Shown here piece after piece: positions 1-9,108 of a stretch of DNA of 64,000 nucleotides. The stretch covers positions 310,001-374,000 of the forward strand of contig NZ_JBFUPK010000001.1 in NCBI RefSeq assembly GCF_041355105.1, given 5' to 3'. This DNA comes from Terriglobus sp. RCC_193. GTDB taxonomy: Bacteria; Acidobacteriota; Terriglobia; Terriglobales; Acidobacteriaceae. Each line of letters opens with the position of its first letter. The first letter of the stretch is position 1. Below the pieces are notes generated by a model. It did not search any database. It was not told where the DNA came from and worked only from the letters and a program-made list of their open reading frames with translations. The position numbers and the translations under genes are program-made.

Positions 1-582
1 GTGAAAAAGGTTGGTAAGAAATCCGCAAAACCGGCTGACAAGGAATACACCGGCTGGCCGGAGCGTGATCGCGTGATCTGGGAACTGCTCTATGGCTGCG
101 GGATTCGTAATTCAGAGTTGGTCGGCATCAATCTACGCGACATTTATTGGACCAATGATGCGATTCTGGTTCGCGGCAAAGGCCGCAAGGAGCGCTATGT
201 TCCTTTAGGCGATGCTGCCGCGAAAGCCATGCGTGCGTATCTGCCACATCGTGAAGTGAAGCTGCGGAATGGAAAAGCAGCTCTCATTGCCGATGGTCCG
301 CTGCTTATCAACCAGTCCGCACGTGGCTCAGCGCGTTTGACGACCCGTTCGGTGGGACGAATTGTGAAGTCCATCGCCATCCAGCGCGGCCTGCCTGCGG
401 ATGTTCATCCGCACACGCTGCGCCACGCTTTCGGTACGCACATGCTGGAGGAGGGAGCCGATCTGCGCGCCATTCAGGAACTCCTTGGCCATGAACGGCT
501 TTCCACCACACAGCGATATACGCAGCTCACCGTGGGCCAGGTGCAGCAGGTGTATGACAAGACGCATCCGAGGGCGAATTAG
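1..582 (+). CDS. Tyrosine recombinase XerC/XerD-like, C-terminal catalytic part (5' end cut by window)
   Basis: Site-specific recombinase of the XerC/XerD family, which resolves chromosome dimers at dif. Only the catalytic domain is inside the window. The active-site residues are visible in order: Arg in GCGIRNSEL (about residue 36), Lys in [12 protein letters not shown], His-x-x-Arg in [13 protein letters not shown], His in [10 protein letters not shown], and the nucleophile Tyr in TQRYTQL. The family is usually about 300 residues and 193 are seen, so the N-terminal SAM-like domain lies upstream. The GTG at base 1 is probably just a valine codon. XerC versus XerD cannot be decided from this half. 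No attachment site or phage gene is nearby, so a housekeeping Xer protein is more likely than an integrase. Confidence 0.88.
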   Translation: MKKVGKKSAKPADKEYTGWPERDRVIWELLYGCGIRNSELVGINLRDIYWTNDAILVRGKGRKERYVPLGDAAAKAMRAYLPHREVKLRNGKAALIADGPLLINQSARGSARLTTRSVGRIVKSIAIQRGLPADVHPHTLRHAFGTHMLEEGADLRAIQELLGHERLSTTQRYTQLTVGQVQQVYDKTHPRAN

Positions 583-638
583 CACTCCGCGACCGGGCGG
601 ATGCGCCAAGTCCAGCGTTCGTCTAAACTAGGAAGCAC

Positions 639-935
639 ATGCGTTCCCGCGCCGTTCATCTCGCGTTTCTGTTGCTGCTGCTTTCGAGCCTGGCGGTGTC
701 TGACGCGCGTGCCAGCAGCGTGGAACCGACGCGGACCCCTGGCGGCGTCTTTGTGCGCAATCTGCTGCTGCAGGCGGCGAATGAAGAATCCGAACCTGTA
801 ACGCCCGGTCCGGAGAGCGAAGCAGCCCAAAGCTTTACGGCTGCTGCGCCATGTGAACATGCCGTTGTGCGCCCGGTAAACGATGCCGCTGTGCAAACAG
901 CGCACGTACACGCTGTAACGGGAAGCAGCCTGTAA
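639..935 (+). CDS. Small secreted hypothetical protein
   Basis: 98-residue protein of unknown function. It begins with a positive N-terminus and a leucine-rich hydrophobic core (AFLLLLLSSLAV) followed by an Ala-x-Ala-type site near residue 25, which looks like a signal peptide. The remainder is Ala/Pro/Glu-rich with a single Cys and no motif I recognise. A GGAAG lies just upstream of the ATG. It sits between xerC and secA on the same strand, about 90 bases before secA. It could be a lineage-restricted exported protein; that it is a real gene is supported mainly by the signal peptide and the ribosome site. Confidence 0.5.
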   Translation: MRSRAVHLAFLLLLLSSLAVSDARASSVEPTRTPGGVFVRNLLLQAANEESEPVTPGPESEAAQSFTAAAPCEHAVVRPVNDAAVQTAHVHAVTGSSL

Positions 936-1028
936 CGCGCTGCTGATAAGAGTGCCGTTTGTTATGCGGTTGCAGCTTGCACCGCCCTCTTGATCGCGTT
1001 ATTTTCCGTACCAGCAAGGACGACCCCT

Positions 1029-3911
1029 GTGTTTAACAAGACTCTCGCCAAACTGTTTGGCACCTCCAATGAACGCGCTGTGAAGCGTATGCAGCCCATT
1101 CTGGATCAGATCAACAGCTTCGAACCCGCTCTGCAGGCGTTGACGGACGAACAGCTCCGTGCCAAGACGGTGGAATTTCGCGAGCGTATTGCTACGCGTA
1201 CGGCGGACATTGCCGATCGCGATGAACGCATCGCCGCGGAGAAGGTGGTTCTGGACGAGCTCCTGCCGGAAGCCTTTGCTGTGGTTCGCGAGGCGGGCCG
1301 CCGCGTGGTGGGCATGCGTCACTTCGACGTGCAGATGATTGGTGGCACCGTGCTGCATCAGGGCAAGATTGCCGAAATGCGCACCGGTGAAGGTAAAACG
1401 CTGGTCGCCACGCTGCCTTGCTATCTAAATGCACTCGCCGGTCGCGGTGTTCACGTGGTTACCGTGAATGACTATCTGGCCAAGCGCGACGCCGAATGGA
1501 TGGGTAAGATCTACGGCTTCCTCGGCATGACGGTTGGCGTGATCGTTCATGATCTGGATGATCGCGAACGTCGCGCTGCGTATGCCTCGGACATCACCTA
1601 CGGTACGAACAACGAGTTCGGTTTCGACTACCTCCGCGACAACATGAAGTTTGAGTTGAGCGAGTTGGTACAGCGCGGTCATTACATGGCCATCGTCGAC
1701 GAAGTGGACTCGATCCTGATTGACGAAGCGCGTACGCCGCTGATCATCAGCGGCCCCACGGACCAGACCACGGACAAGTACGAACGCGTGAATGTGATCA
1801 TCCCGGAGCTTGAACTGGGTGAGTTTACGGAGACGCTGGAGCAGAAAACTTACACCGGCGACTTCACTGTGGACGAGAAGGCGCGCTCCATTACCGTGAC
1901 GGACGAGGGCTGGGAGAAGATCGAAGGCCTGCTCGGCATTGGCAACATCGCTGATCCTGAGAACTGGGATCTGAAGCATCACGTGGAGACCGCAATCAAG
2001 GCCCACAATCTCTATAAGCGCGACGTAGAGTACGTGGTGAAGGACGGTGAGATCATCATCGTGGACGAGTTCACGGGCCGCCTGATGCCGGGGCGCCGCT
2101 GGTCCGATGGTCTGCATCAGGCCGTGGAAGCGAAGGAAGGCGTCAACATCCGCAAGGAAGACCAGACGCTGGCCACCATCACCTTCCAGAACTACTTCCG
2201 TATGTATAAGAAGCTGTCCGGCATGACCGGTACGGCAGAGACGGAAGCGGCGGAATTCGACAACATCTACAAGCTCGAAATCACGGTCATTCCCACGAAC
2301 CGGGTGATGCAGCGTGTTGAGTATCCGGACGTGGTATATCGCACAGCGAAGGAAAAATATTTTGCTGTGGCCGATGAAATTGATCGTCTGCACGCGATCA
2401 AGCAGCCGGTTCTGGTAGGTACGACTTCGATTGAGAAGTCAGAAATTCTGAGCGAAATTCTGAAGCGCAAAAACGTGCGCCACGTCGTTCTGAACGCGAA
2501 GTTCCATGAGCGCGAAGCAGAGATCGTTGCACAGGCCGGACGTCTCGGTATGGTCACCATCGCCACCAACATGGCGGGTCGCGGAACGGATATTCTGCTG
2601 GGCGGCAATGCCGAATTCATGGCACGCCAGGAGCTGGCGAAGAGCGGCGTTGCGAAGCCGCTGGCTGCGGTGGAGGGAACCATTGCTTCCGTTGCCGCGC
2701 CGGGTATGTACCGCTTCTACTACCAGAACGAAGAGCATGAGTGCACGCAGGCGGAGTGGGACAATGCACTGGAACACTTTGCTGCGGACTGCAAGCGTGA
2801 ACACGAGGCAGTTCTGGAGGCGGGGGGCCTCTTTATCATTGGCACGGAACGGCATGAGAGCCGTCGCGTGGACAACCAGCTCCGTGGACGTGCAGGCCGC
2901 CAGGGCGATCCCGGCGCAGCACGCTTTTACCTGTCGCTGGAAGATGACCTGATGCGCATCTTCGCGCGCGAGTGGGTCAGCACGCTGCTGCAGCGCCTTG
3001 GCATGGAAGAGGGTGTGCCGATTGAAAGCGGCATGATCACTAACCGCATCGCCGCTGCACAGAAGGCCGTGGAAACGCAGAACTTCGAAAGCCGCAAGCA
3101 TGTTCTGGAGTACGACGATGTGATGAACAAGCAGCGTGAGGCTGTCTACGGACTGCGTCACAACCTGCTTGAGGGGGTCGATCAGAAGGATCTTATCCTT
3201 GAGGACTATACCGTCACCGCGCTGTCGAACATCCTGGATGAGACAGCTCCGTCCAACGTCCACGCTGACCAGTGGAACGTGGAGGAGATGAAGGCGAAGC
3301 TGGTCGATATCTTTGGCACGGACTTCCCGCAGGTGGACTTCTCAGCGCTGAACCGTCACGAGCTTGGCGACACGCTCTTTGAGGGGCTGAAGCAGCGTTT
3401 TGAAGTGAAGGAGCAGATCCTTGGACCGGAGACGCTGCGTTACCACGAGCGCGTCATCATGCTCAGCACGCTGGACGGTTTGTGGAAAGACCATCTTCTT
3501 GCGATGGACCACTTGAAGGAGGGCATCGGCCTGCGTGGGTACGCGCAGCAGGATCCGCTGGTGGCTTATAAGAAGGAGTCCTTCGAGATGTTTGAGGCCA
3601 TGATGCAGCGTTTCCAGGAAGACACGTTGCGCAACCTCTACCGCATGCAGATCGTTGGCCCGGATGGCATTCCGATTGAATCGATGGAGCAGTTGGAGGC
3701 TCTGCGGAACATGGCAGCACAGCCGGTAGCGCCACCTCCGCCACAGCTTCCGCAGACTCCACCACCGATGCGTATGAGCGGTGGTAGCGAAGTAGAAGAA
3801 CAGCCACGTCAGCCGGAACCGCCGCAGTTTCCAACGAGCCGCGGGCCGCAACGGCAACAGTACGCTCCTCAGAAAGCGACCAGCGGACAGAAGCCAAAGC
3901 GCCGCCGCTAA
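1029..3911 (+). CDS. secA: Preprotein translocase ATPase SecA
   Basis: Motor ATPase that pushes unfolded preproteins through the SecYEG channel. I start it at the GTG at 1029, giving the family-typical [12 protein letters not shown], because AAGGA lies 8 bases upstream; an in-frame ATG at 990 would add 13 atypical residues. The protein is 960 residues. Walker A RTGEGKT is at about 118-124, the DEAD-like [12 protein letters not shown] at about 225, and the helicase motifs [11 protein letters not shown] and [10 protein letters not shown] follow. The C-terminus (about 895-960) is rich in Pro and Gln and ends in KPKRRR. It lacks the Cys-x-Cys-x8-Cys-His zinc site that binds SecB in many SecA proteins, so SecB-targeted delivery through that site is unlikely. 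A strong hairpin terminator follows. Confidence 0.97.
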   Translation: MFNKTLAKLFGTSNERAVKRMQPILDQINSFEPALQALTDEQLRAKTVEFRERIATRTADIADRDERIAAEKVVLDELLPEAFAVVREAGRRVVGMRHFDVQMIGGTVLHQGKIAEMRTGEGKTLVATLPCYLNALAGRGVHVVTVNDYLAKRDAEWMGKIYGFLGMTVGVIVHDLDDRERRAAYASDITYGTNNEFGFDYLRDNMKFELSELVQRGHYMAIVDEVDSILIDEARTPLIISGPTDQTTDKYERVNVIIPELELGEFTETLEQKTYTGDFTVDEKARSITVTDEGWEKIEGLLGIGNIADPENWDLKHHVETAIKAHNLYKRDVEYVVKDGEIIIVDEFTGRLMPGRRWSDGLHQAVEAKEGVNIRKEDQTLATITFQNYFRMYKKLSGMTGTAETEAAEFDNIYKLEITVIPTNRVMQRVEYPDVVYRTAKEKYFAVADEIDRLHAIKQPVLVGTTSIEKSEILSEILKRKNVRHVVLNAKFHEREAEIVAQAGRLGMVTIATNMAGRGTDILLGGNAEFMARQELAKSGVAKPLAAVEGTIASVAAPGMYRFYYQNEEHECTQAEWDNALEHFAADCKREHEAVLEAGGLFIIGTERHESRRVDNQLRGRAGRQGDPGAARFYLSLEDDLMRIFAREWVSTLLQRLGMEEGVPIESGMITNRIAAAQKAVETQNFESRKHVLEYDDVMNKQREAVYGLRHNLLEGVDQKDLILEDYTVTALSNILDETAPSNVHADQWNVEEMKAKLVDIFGTDFPQVDFSALNRHELGDTLFEGLKQRFEVKEQILGPETLRYHERVIMLSTLDGLWKDHLLAMDHLKEGIGLRGYAQQDPLVAYKKESFEMFEAMMQRFQEDTLRNLYRMQIVGPDGIPIESMEQLEALRNMAAQPVAPPPPQLPQTPPPMRMSGGSEVEEQPRQPEPPQFPTSRGPQRQQYAPQKATSGQKPKRRR

Positions 3912-3922
3912 AGAAGAAAAAG

Positions 3923-3955
3923 AGAAACGCCGCAAGGGATCCTTGCGGCGTTTCT
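3923..3955. terminator. Bidirectional hairpin terminator after secA
   Basis: Perfect 15-bp stem (3923-3937 with 3941-3955) and a 3-base loop, preceded by an A-rich tract and followed by TCATTCTG. It stands between convergent secA (+) and the membrane-protein gene ending at 3999 (-), so it can serve both. Confidence 0.85.
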
Positions 3956-3998
3956 CATTCTGCAGGAGATATGCCGTCTTATCGGCGATACCCAAACA

Positions 3999-5243
3999 TT
4001 ATCGCGCTGACTTCTGGCGCTGTGCAGTGTTTCGCTGTGGCAAGTTTGCCAATCGCACCAGATCGAGCACCGAACGGGCAGAAGCCATTCTTTCCGTAGA
4101 CGGAGCCAGTTGCTGATAAACGTCCTGAATCTGTTGCTGCGTCATGCTGAGTGTGACGTGCAGATCGTCGTAGATCGACAGGATGTGGCTGTCCGGGCCG
4201 TACATCTGCAGCAGACGCCATGCCTGATATGCAGCGTCTTTCCCGATACCTTCCTTTCCGGCCTCGTCACGGAACCGTTCCAGAGGAGCTTTGCGGCGCC
4301 TGGTTTCTCGTTGTTGTACAGCTTGTTCGCCGCTGGCAGCCAATGTCTCCCTATGGCGCCTGGTGCGCCGAAGCCCGATCATGCCAGCGAGAATCCATAA
4401 GACGATGCCCAGCAGGAGGATGAGCGGGAGCAAGGGAAGCCAGGGCAGTATCGATTTCATGAAAGCGGGTGTGCTATCCGAGTTCACGATGAAGCGATCC
4501 ACTTCATTTTCAATGCTGCCAACGGTAAAGGAGTATGCCACCAGGGCGCACGAAAGCACGGTAAGAGCAATGCCTGCGGGTATCTTCCGCTTGCGTGCGA
4601 CGCGACGGCTCGTGCTCTTTGCGACGCGGCTCACAGGCGGGGAGGGAATCGCCACATCTTCGCTACGGATCGATGACCGGCTCGCCGTGCTTCGTGTTGG
4701 AACCCGCGGCTCCTTCTGTGGAATCGGAATGGAATCAGGAGTTTCTACAGAAACACGAAGAGGTGTGGTTTCGTGTGTTTTTGATACTTCACGGCTGCGA
4801 GTCTCGCGGACTGTTGGAACACTGACGGAGGGGCCTGCGGCTGCGGAGAGTCCTGAAGGGCGGGTCGGTCGCGACCGCGAAGGACCGGATAGGCGTGCAT
4901 AGCCGGGTTTGGGGTCATGGTGTGAGGGACGATCCCCCAGATCCTTTGATGCTGCAGCGGGGGTAACTTCCGCAGGGGTTTGTTCCCGCGATGCCCGGTC
5001 TGTAGTCTGCGTGGACTGTAGGATTTCCGCGCTTGGTGGGATGTCCGGTTTCCCGTCTGGCACAGGCGGCACGGTGCTCAGTTCCGATTCAGCAGAAGCG
5101 GGAGCTGCGATTTCTTCCACGAAATAAGAAACGTTCGGAGCAAGCGAGAGGTCCTCCGCCACATTTTCCGCAGGATAAGGCATTGCTTTGGGCTGTCGGG
5201 GGAGCCTGCGCGGCAGGGGAAGGCTTGATTGGGTCTTATCCAT
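3999..5243 (-). CDS. Membrane protein of unknown function, paralogue A of the ECF-sigma cluster
   Basis: 414 residues from the ATG at 5243; an upstream TTG start at 5294 is possible. Residues 1 to about 225 are hydrophilic and rich in Pro, Ser, Thr and Arg, so probably disordered. Two membrane segments follow: IPAGIALTVLSCALVAYSF and, after a loop of about 30 residues, LPLLPLILLLGIVLWILAG. The C-terminal part holds YQAWRLLQMYGPDSHILSIY, then DDLHVTLSMTQQQIQDVY and SVLDLVRLAN. That block aligns with the C-terminus of the neighbour upstream (DDRLLEDLHMTPEQVQDIY ... SVMDLLNATQ), so the two are paralogues. It is last in a run sigma, anti-sigma, paralogue B, paralogue A, with 57 bases between the paralogues. 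I do not recognise the family. Confidence 0.75.
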   Translation of the reverse strand: MDKTQSSLPLPRRLPRQPKAMPYPAENVAEDLSLAPNVSYFVEEIAAPASAESELSTVPPVPDGKPDIPPSAEILQSTQTTDRASREQTPAEVTPAAASKDLGDRPSHHDPKPGYARLSGPSRSRPTRPSGLSAAAGPSVSVPTVRETRSREVSKTHETTPLRVSVETPDSIPIPQKEPRVPTRSTASRSSIRSEDVAIPSPPVSRVAKSTSRRVARKRKIPAGIALTVLSCALVAYSFTVGSIENEVDRFIVNSDSTPAFMKSILPWLPLLPLILLLGIVLWILAGMIGLRRTRRHRETLAASGEQAVQQRETRRRKAPLERFRDEAGKEGIGKDAAYQAWRLLQMYGPDSHILSIYDDLHVTLSMTQQQIQDVYQQLAPSTERMASARSVLDLVRLANLPQRNTAQRQKSAR

Positions 5244-5300
5244 GGCGCAGAGGTAGAACCTCTTTGAACGTATCAGACCTCGGACCACTTGCACAGAGTG

Positions 5301-6140
5301 TTACTGAAATGTGGTGAAGTCCTTATCGCTGTCTTTGGCGGCAGCCTGTGCACGCCGAATGCCCGAAATGCGCGCGATGGGGCGCATCATGGAATCCATG
5401 AGCGAATGGCGTTTTGCCGACTGAGTCGCGTTCAGCAGGTCCATGACGGAGAAAATGCCGGGCTGCTCCCCGGGAGACTCCTTGCGATCAGTGTTGCGGA
5501 GAAGGTTGCCGTATATGTCCTGCACCTGCTCCGGCGTCATGTGCAGATCCTCAAGCAGGCGGTCGTCCAGTCGGGCCCGCATGCTGCTGGTGTAATAGGG
5601 CAGGAGCAGTTGGTAAGCCTGTGTTGAAATCCTTGGGCGAATGCCCCGGGCCTCCGTGATCTTGCGGAACTGTTCCAGGGTAATGACTCCGCGGCTAGCC
5701 AACTTGCGGGTCTTCTTGGCGCCGCGGATGCTTCGATACAGAAATCGCAGAATGCCAAATAAAATCAATGCCGCCACGATCAGCCCAACCGCAGGGTAGA
5801 CCAGTTCCATAATTTTGACGACGACGTCGTTTTCGCTCTGCGCGGAGGTGTTCAGGCTGGCAAAGAAATGATCCGCAGCGGTGGCAAAGCCCGCTACGTT
5901 GAAGACATACCCCAGAAACAGCACGGCAATCACAATCGTGATGAGTGCACCAAAGGCTGATTTTCCCGATTTGTGATCTTCGCGTCGACGGCGAATCTGC
6001 GGATCGGTGCTTCGGCGTCGCGATGCACTCTCCATGTCGCGTCGACCGGAGTGATGCGCGACAGGAGTGTCCGTGGAGCGACGTCCCCCGGTTGGGGAGA
6101 CGCGGCGATCGCGTGAAGTAGGTCGATCAGGCAGGGACAT
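5301..6140 (-). CDS. Membrane protein of unknown function, paralogue B of the ECF-sigma cluster
   Basis: 279 residues from the ATG at 6140, which has AGAGGG six bases upstream. Residues 1-60 are Arg/Ser-rich and polar (DRRVSPTGGRRSTD). Two membrane segments follow, around 62-85 (ALITIVIAVLFLGYVFNVAG) and 110-135 (VGLIVAALILFGILRFLY). The soluble C-terminus carries GVITLEQFRKITEARGI and the block AYQLLLPYYTSSMRARL, EDLHMTPEQVQDIY, SVMDLLNATQ shared with paralogue A. It lies 79 bases after the anti-sigma gene on the same strand. Function unknown; a membrane output or sensor of the sigma system is an inference from position. Confidence 0.75.
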   Translation of the reverse strand: MSLPDRPTSRDRRVSPTGGRRSTDTPVAHHSGRRDMESASRRRSTDPQIRRRREDHKSGKSAFGALITIVIAVLFLGYVFNVAGFATAADHFFASLNTSAQSENDVVVKIMELVYPAVGLIVAALILFGILRFLYRSIRGAKKTRKLASRGVITLEQFRKITEARGIRPRISTQAYQLLLPYYTSSMRARLDDRLLEDLHMTPEQVQDIYGNLLRNTDRKESPGEQPGIFSVMDLLNATQSAKRHSLMDSMMRPIARISGIRRAQAAAKDSDKDFTTFQ

Positions 6141-6219
6141 GAACAACCCTCTCGGGAGGGAAAGCGGAATGCAACACGCAAACCCTACGCGAAGAGAAAT
6201 TCAATGTAAAGAGAAAGGA

Positions 6220-6480
6220 TTATCGCTGTCCCGAGGCAGAAACGGATTTGCGTCCTGTGCACGCGGCCAGAATGCGCTGCACGGCACGCTCCCGGACGTC
6301 CTCCGTCAGGTCGTAGACCTCGTGATTCCGATAGACGCGAATCGTCTGTCGAGTGGTGTCCACAAGGACTTCACAGTGGTGGCACTCGCAAAGATGCGAC
6401 TTAATTTCTGACAACAGCTCAGGCTCGACCTGTCCGTCGAAATAATCCGTCATTTGAGCCAGAAATTCCGTGCAGGTCAT
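6220..6480 (-). CDS. Soluble zinc-finger anti-sigma factor
   Basis: 86-residue protein starting at the ATG at 6480, preceded by GGAGG six bases upstream. The start MTCTEFLAQMTDYFDG and the His-x3-Cys-x2-Cys site in HLCECHHC are the hallmark of zinc-binding anti-sigma (ZAS) domains, which clamp the partner ECF sigma factor. No membrane segment is present, so this is a cytoplasmic anti-sigma like RsrA or ChrR rather than an RseA-type protein. The metal site next to extra cysteines (Cys at CEC) makes redox control possible but not shown. It follows the sigma gene after 52 bases on the same strand. Confidence 0.85.
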   Translation of the reverse strand: MTCTEFLAQMTDYFDGQVEPELLSEIKSHLCECHHCEVLVDTTRQTIRVYRNHEVYDLTEDVRERAVQRILAACTGRKSVSASGQR

Positions 6481-6532
6481 CGAACGCCTCCGCGGGCCTG
6501 TGTGTGCGTATCGATTTGGCGAAAGAGCAGCT

Positions 6533-7162
6533 TCACGGTCTGACGCTCCCATCCTTGCGCTTCAGGTATCGGCTCAAACGCTCACGCAGTTGCAGCCTCG
6601 CCCGTAGCAATCTCGACTTAACCGCCGGGACGCTCAACCCCAGCGCCTCTGCCGTTTCTTCCGTCGACAAGTTTTCGATGTCGCGGAGAGTGAAAACGGT
6701 GCGGAAACCTGGCGACAAACCTGAAATCGTCTTCTGCAGGATGTCTCCCAACTCGGAAGAACTGTACTGCTGCTCGGGATCGGGTGTCCAGTCGGCGAAG
6801 TCGCGGGGGATGGAGCCCTCTTCCGTCTGCACGTCCTGGTCCATGGAGACGGTGCGGCTGGTCTTGCGTTTCCGCAGCCGCATCAGGCTCTCATTGACGG
6901 CAATACGTGTCAGCCAGGTGGAGAACTTGCTGTTGCCCTGAAACTGGTCCAACTTGCCGTACGCCTTCATGAAGACGTCCTGCGTAATGTCTTCGGCATC
7001 TTCGCGGTTCTGCGTGATGTGCTGCGCCACGCGGAAGATCTGGCGGTCATACTGCCGCACCAGCTTCTCAAACGCTGCGGCATCGCCGCCGCGTGCAGCT
7101 TCCACCAGCGCAACGTCGGGGTGAACTTCTTCAGTTCCGGTCTGTTCGGCTACCGTTGGCAT
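6533..7162 (-). CDS. ECF-family RNA polymerase sigma factor (RpoE/SigW-like)
   Basis: 209 residues, normal for an extracytoplasmic-function sigma factor. Region 2 runs from about 34 to 100 with DAEDITQDVFMKAYGKLDQF and FSTWLTRIAVNESLMRLR, which melts and reads the -10. A linker rich in acidic residues follows, and region 4 occupies about 145-199 with LSTEETAEALGLSVPAVKSR as the helix-turn-helix that reads the -35. It is the first gene of a four-gene minus-strand run with its anti-sigma factor and two membrane proteins, so the run is likely autoregulated. The target promoters are not evident from the window. Confidence 0.93.
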   Translation of the reverse strand: MPTVAEQTGTEEVHPDVALVEAARGGDAAAFEKLVRQYDRQIFRVAQHITQNREDAEDITQDVFMKAYGKLDQFQGNSKFSTWLTRIAVNESLMRLRKRKTSRTVSMDQDVQTEEGSIPRDFADWTPDPEQQYSSSELGDILQKTISGLSPGFRTVFTLRDIENLSTEETAEALGLSVPAVKSRLLRARLQLRERLSRYLKRKDGSVRP

Positions 7163-7287
7163 GCGTCCCAGTCAGTGTACTTGTCGCCATTCGTCCCATC
7201 AACCAAACCTTTTGAACGGCGTGGATTTTCAGCGGAGCGAGGCCAGGAAATGGTTCGATTTTCACGATGCGGATGTGATTGGCTTCA

Positions 7288-7316
7288 TTGCCACTAATAC
7301 TCACAACGACTATACT
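7288..7316 (+). promoter_or_regulatory. Sigma-70 promoter of tRNA-Ser
   Basis: TTGCCA (7288-7293), a 17-base spacer and TATACT (7311-7316): five of six matches in each box at ideal spacing. The predicted start point near 7323 is only a few bases before the mature tRNA 5' end. Confidence 0.8.
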
Positions 7317-7325
7317 GAGTGAGTT

Positions 7326-7417
7326 GGAGAGTTGGCAGAGCCCGGTTGAATGCACCTGACTCGAAATCAGACATAGGAGCAATCCTATCGGGGGTTCGAA
7401 TCCCTCACTCTCCGCCA
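7326..7417 (+). tRNA. tRNA-Ser (anticodon CGA)
   Basis: Class II tRNA with 7-bp acceptor GGAGAGT/ACTCTCC, discriminator G and encoded CCA (7415-7417). The anticodon loop is CTCGAAA, anticodon CGA, reading UCG serine codons. A long variable arm (TAGGAGCAATCCTA) and the T-loop GGTTCGAATCC are present, as expected for tRNA-Ser. No integrase or element is attached at its 3' end. Confidence 0.97.
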
Positions 7418-7428
7418 TCCACATCTTC

Positions 7429-7455
7429 AAAACCCCCGCGTGCTGCGCGGGTTTT
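7429..7455 (+). terminator. Terminator after tRNA-Ser
   Basis: Hairpin AAAACCCCCGCG / CGCGGGTTTT with a 2-base bulge and TGCTG loop, then GCATTTTG. Located 12 bases after the tRNA CCA end. Confidence 0.65.
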
Positions 7456-7539
7456 GCATTTTGTACGGAAAGATGATCGCCTATCCGCCTCAATTGGTGT
7501 GGCGGACGATGGAATGAACTGTTACAACTGAGCAACACC

Positions 7540-9078
7540 GTGTCCAACATTTCACCTTTACCTGAATCGGGCCAGACGGAGTTCGTCAAAAGCCTCGGAT
7601 TGTTCTCTGCGACGGCCATCGTTATGGGTTCGATGGTGGGTAGCGGCATCTTCATTGTGTCCGCGGATATGGCGCGGATGGTGCAGTCGCCGGCGCTGCT
7701 GATCGCAGCGTGGCTGGTGACGGCGGCAATGACCCTGATCGGCGCGCTGAGCTATGGCGAACTGGCTGCCATGATGCCGAAGGCGGGTGGCCAGTATGTG
7801 TATCTGCGTGAAGGCCTTGGCCCCATGTGGGGCTTTCTTTATGGCTGGACCCTGTTTCTGGTGATTCAGTGCGGCACGATTGCCGCGGTGGCCGTAGCCT
7901 TTGGTAAGTTCCTGGGCGTGTTTGTGCCGAGTGTTTCGGCCAGCCACTGGATCTGGCACATGGCACATGTTCCGGCGTTGCCCGTAGGCCCGATGGTGCT
8001 GGGCAACATGGAAGTTGGGCTATCGACCGCTAACTTTGCCGCCATCCTTATTCTTACGCTGCTGACCCTCCTGAATAGCTTTGGCGTAAAGCTGGGAGCG
8101 CTGATTCAAAACATCTTCACTTCAGCCAAGATTTTTGCGTTGCTACTGGTGGTGGGGCTTGGCCTGATGGCGAAAAATGCCACGGCGATTGCAATGAACT
8201 TTGCCAATGGCAACTTCTGGGCCCGGGCAGGGATGCACACACTGCATCCCGTACAGGTGGGTGTGGGTGGACCGACGGCGATGGTCGGGTTCCTGACCGT
8301 GATTGCCGTGGTGCAGGTGGGGTCGCTGTTTTCGTCGGACGCCTGGAACAACGTCACCTTTACCGCAGGCGAAATTACGAATCCTAAGCGGAATCTGCCG
8401 CTAAGTTTGGCAATTGGTACAGGTGTGGTGCTGCTGCTGTATATCGCGGTGAACTTCATCTACCTGGCGGTGCTGCCTCTGCATGGCGTGGCGGACGGTG
8501 GGACGATTCTGCAGCGGGGCGTTCAGTTTGCCAGCGAAGACCGAGTGGCCACGGCGGTCATGGAGCAGGCCTTTGCCGGGTATGGCGCGCGAATTATGGC
8601 GCTGGCGGTGATGATCAGCACGTTTGGCTGCGCGAACGGCATGCTGCTGAGTGGCGCGCGCGTGTATTACACGATGAGCCAGGACGGGTTGTTTTTTAAG
8701 GCAGCCGGAAAACTTTCACCCAAATCGAAAGCGCCTGTAGTCAGCCTGTGGGTGCAGTGGGCATGGACCTGCCTTCTGTGCCTGTCGGGTTCGTACGGGC
8801 AACTGCTTGATTATGTGATCTTTGCGGTTCTGGTGTTCTACATTCTGACCATTGTGGCATTGTTCCGGTTGCGGAAGACGCGCCCGGATGCGGAACGGCC
8901 GTATCGGGCGATCGGATATCCGGTGCTGCCGGGACTGTACATCGTGATGGCCAGCTTCATCTGTGTTGTACTCTTGCGATATAAACCGCAATACACTTGG
9001 CCGGGGCTGATCCTGGTGCTGCTGGGACTCCCGGTGTATTTCCTTTGGCGGGGACGCTCCGCGTCTGCTGTCACGTAG
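7540..9078 (+). CDS. APC-family amino-acid permease (LAT/AdiC-like)
   Basis: 512-residue integral membrane transporter with about 12 hydrophobic segments. The first segment carries the APC signature GSMVGSGIFIVSA (about 31-43), whose unwound Gly-Ser-Gly-Ile-Phe helix binds the substrate backbone. SYGELAAMMPKAGGQYVYLRE after TM2 is also characteristic. The GTG start at 7540 has no clear ribosome site, but no better start exists before TM1. A second, differently typed APC permease follows 30 bases after the stop, so the two may be cotranscribed. The substrate cannot be told from sequence; this subgroup handles neutral or exchange-type amino acids. Confidence 0.88.
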   Translation: MSNISPLPESGQTEFVKSLGLFSATAIVMGSMVGSGIFIVSADMARMVQSPALLIAAWLVTAAMTLIGALSYGELAAMMPKAGGQYVYLREGLGPMWGFLYGWTLFLVIQCGTIAAVAVAFGKFLGVFVPSVSASHWIWHMAHVPALPVGPMVLGNMEVGLSTANFAAILILTLLTLLNSFGVKLGALIQNIFTSAKIFALLLVVGLGLMAKNATAIAMNFANGNFWARAGMHTLHPVQVGVGGPTAMVGFLTVIAVVQVGSLFSSDAWNNVTFTAGEITNPKRNLPLSLAIGTGVVLLLYIAVNFIYLAVLPLHGVADGGTILQRGVQFASEDRVATAVMEQAFAGYGARIMALAVMISTFGCANGMLLSGARVYYTMSQDGLFFKAAGKLSPKSKAPVVSLWVQWAWTCLLCLSGSYGQLLDYVIFAVLVFYILTIVALFRLRKTRPDAERPYRAIGYPVLPGLYIVMASFICVVLLRYKPQYTWPGLILVLLGLPVYFLWRGRSASAVT

Positions 9079-9108
9079 TTTGATTTTGTTCTTGAGGTAA
9101 CCCGACTG

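Noticed and set aside
1-582. XerC-like gene as phage or ICE integrase
   Set aside because: Neighbour secA and the Xer-type catalytic sequence fit the chromosomal recombinase; no phage genes in view.
1425-2393. Minus-strand open frame of 322 codons inside secA
   Set aside because: Fully antisense to a conserved gene; His/Leu/Val-rich composition is what the complement of this codon use gives, and no ribosome site or family motif exists.
7326-7417. tRNA-Ser as an integration site for a genomic island
   Set aside because: No integrase next to it, no direct repeat of its 3' end seen nearby, and the flanking genes look like housekeeping functions.
7131-7655. Minus-strand frame of 174 codons across the tRNA
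   Set aside because: Covers a clear tRNA and its promoter on the other strand; no domain or start context.
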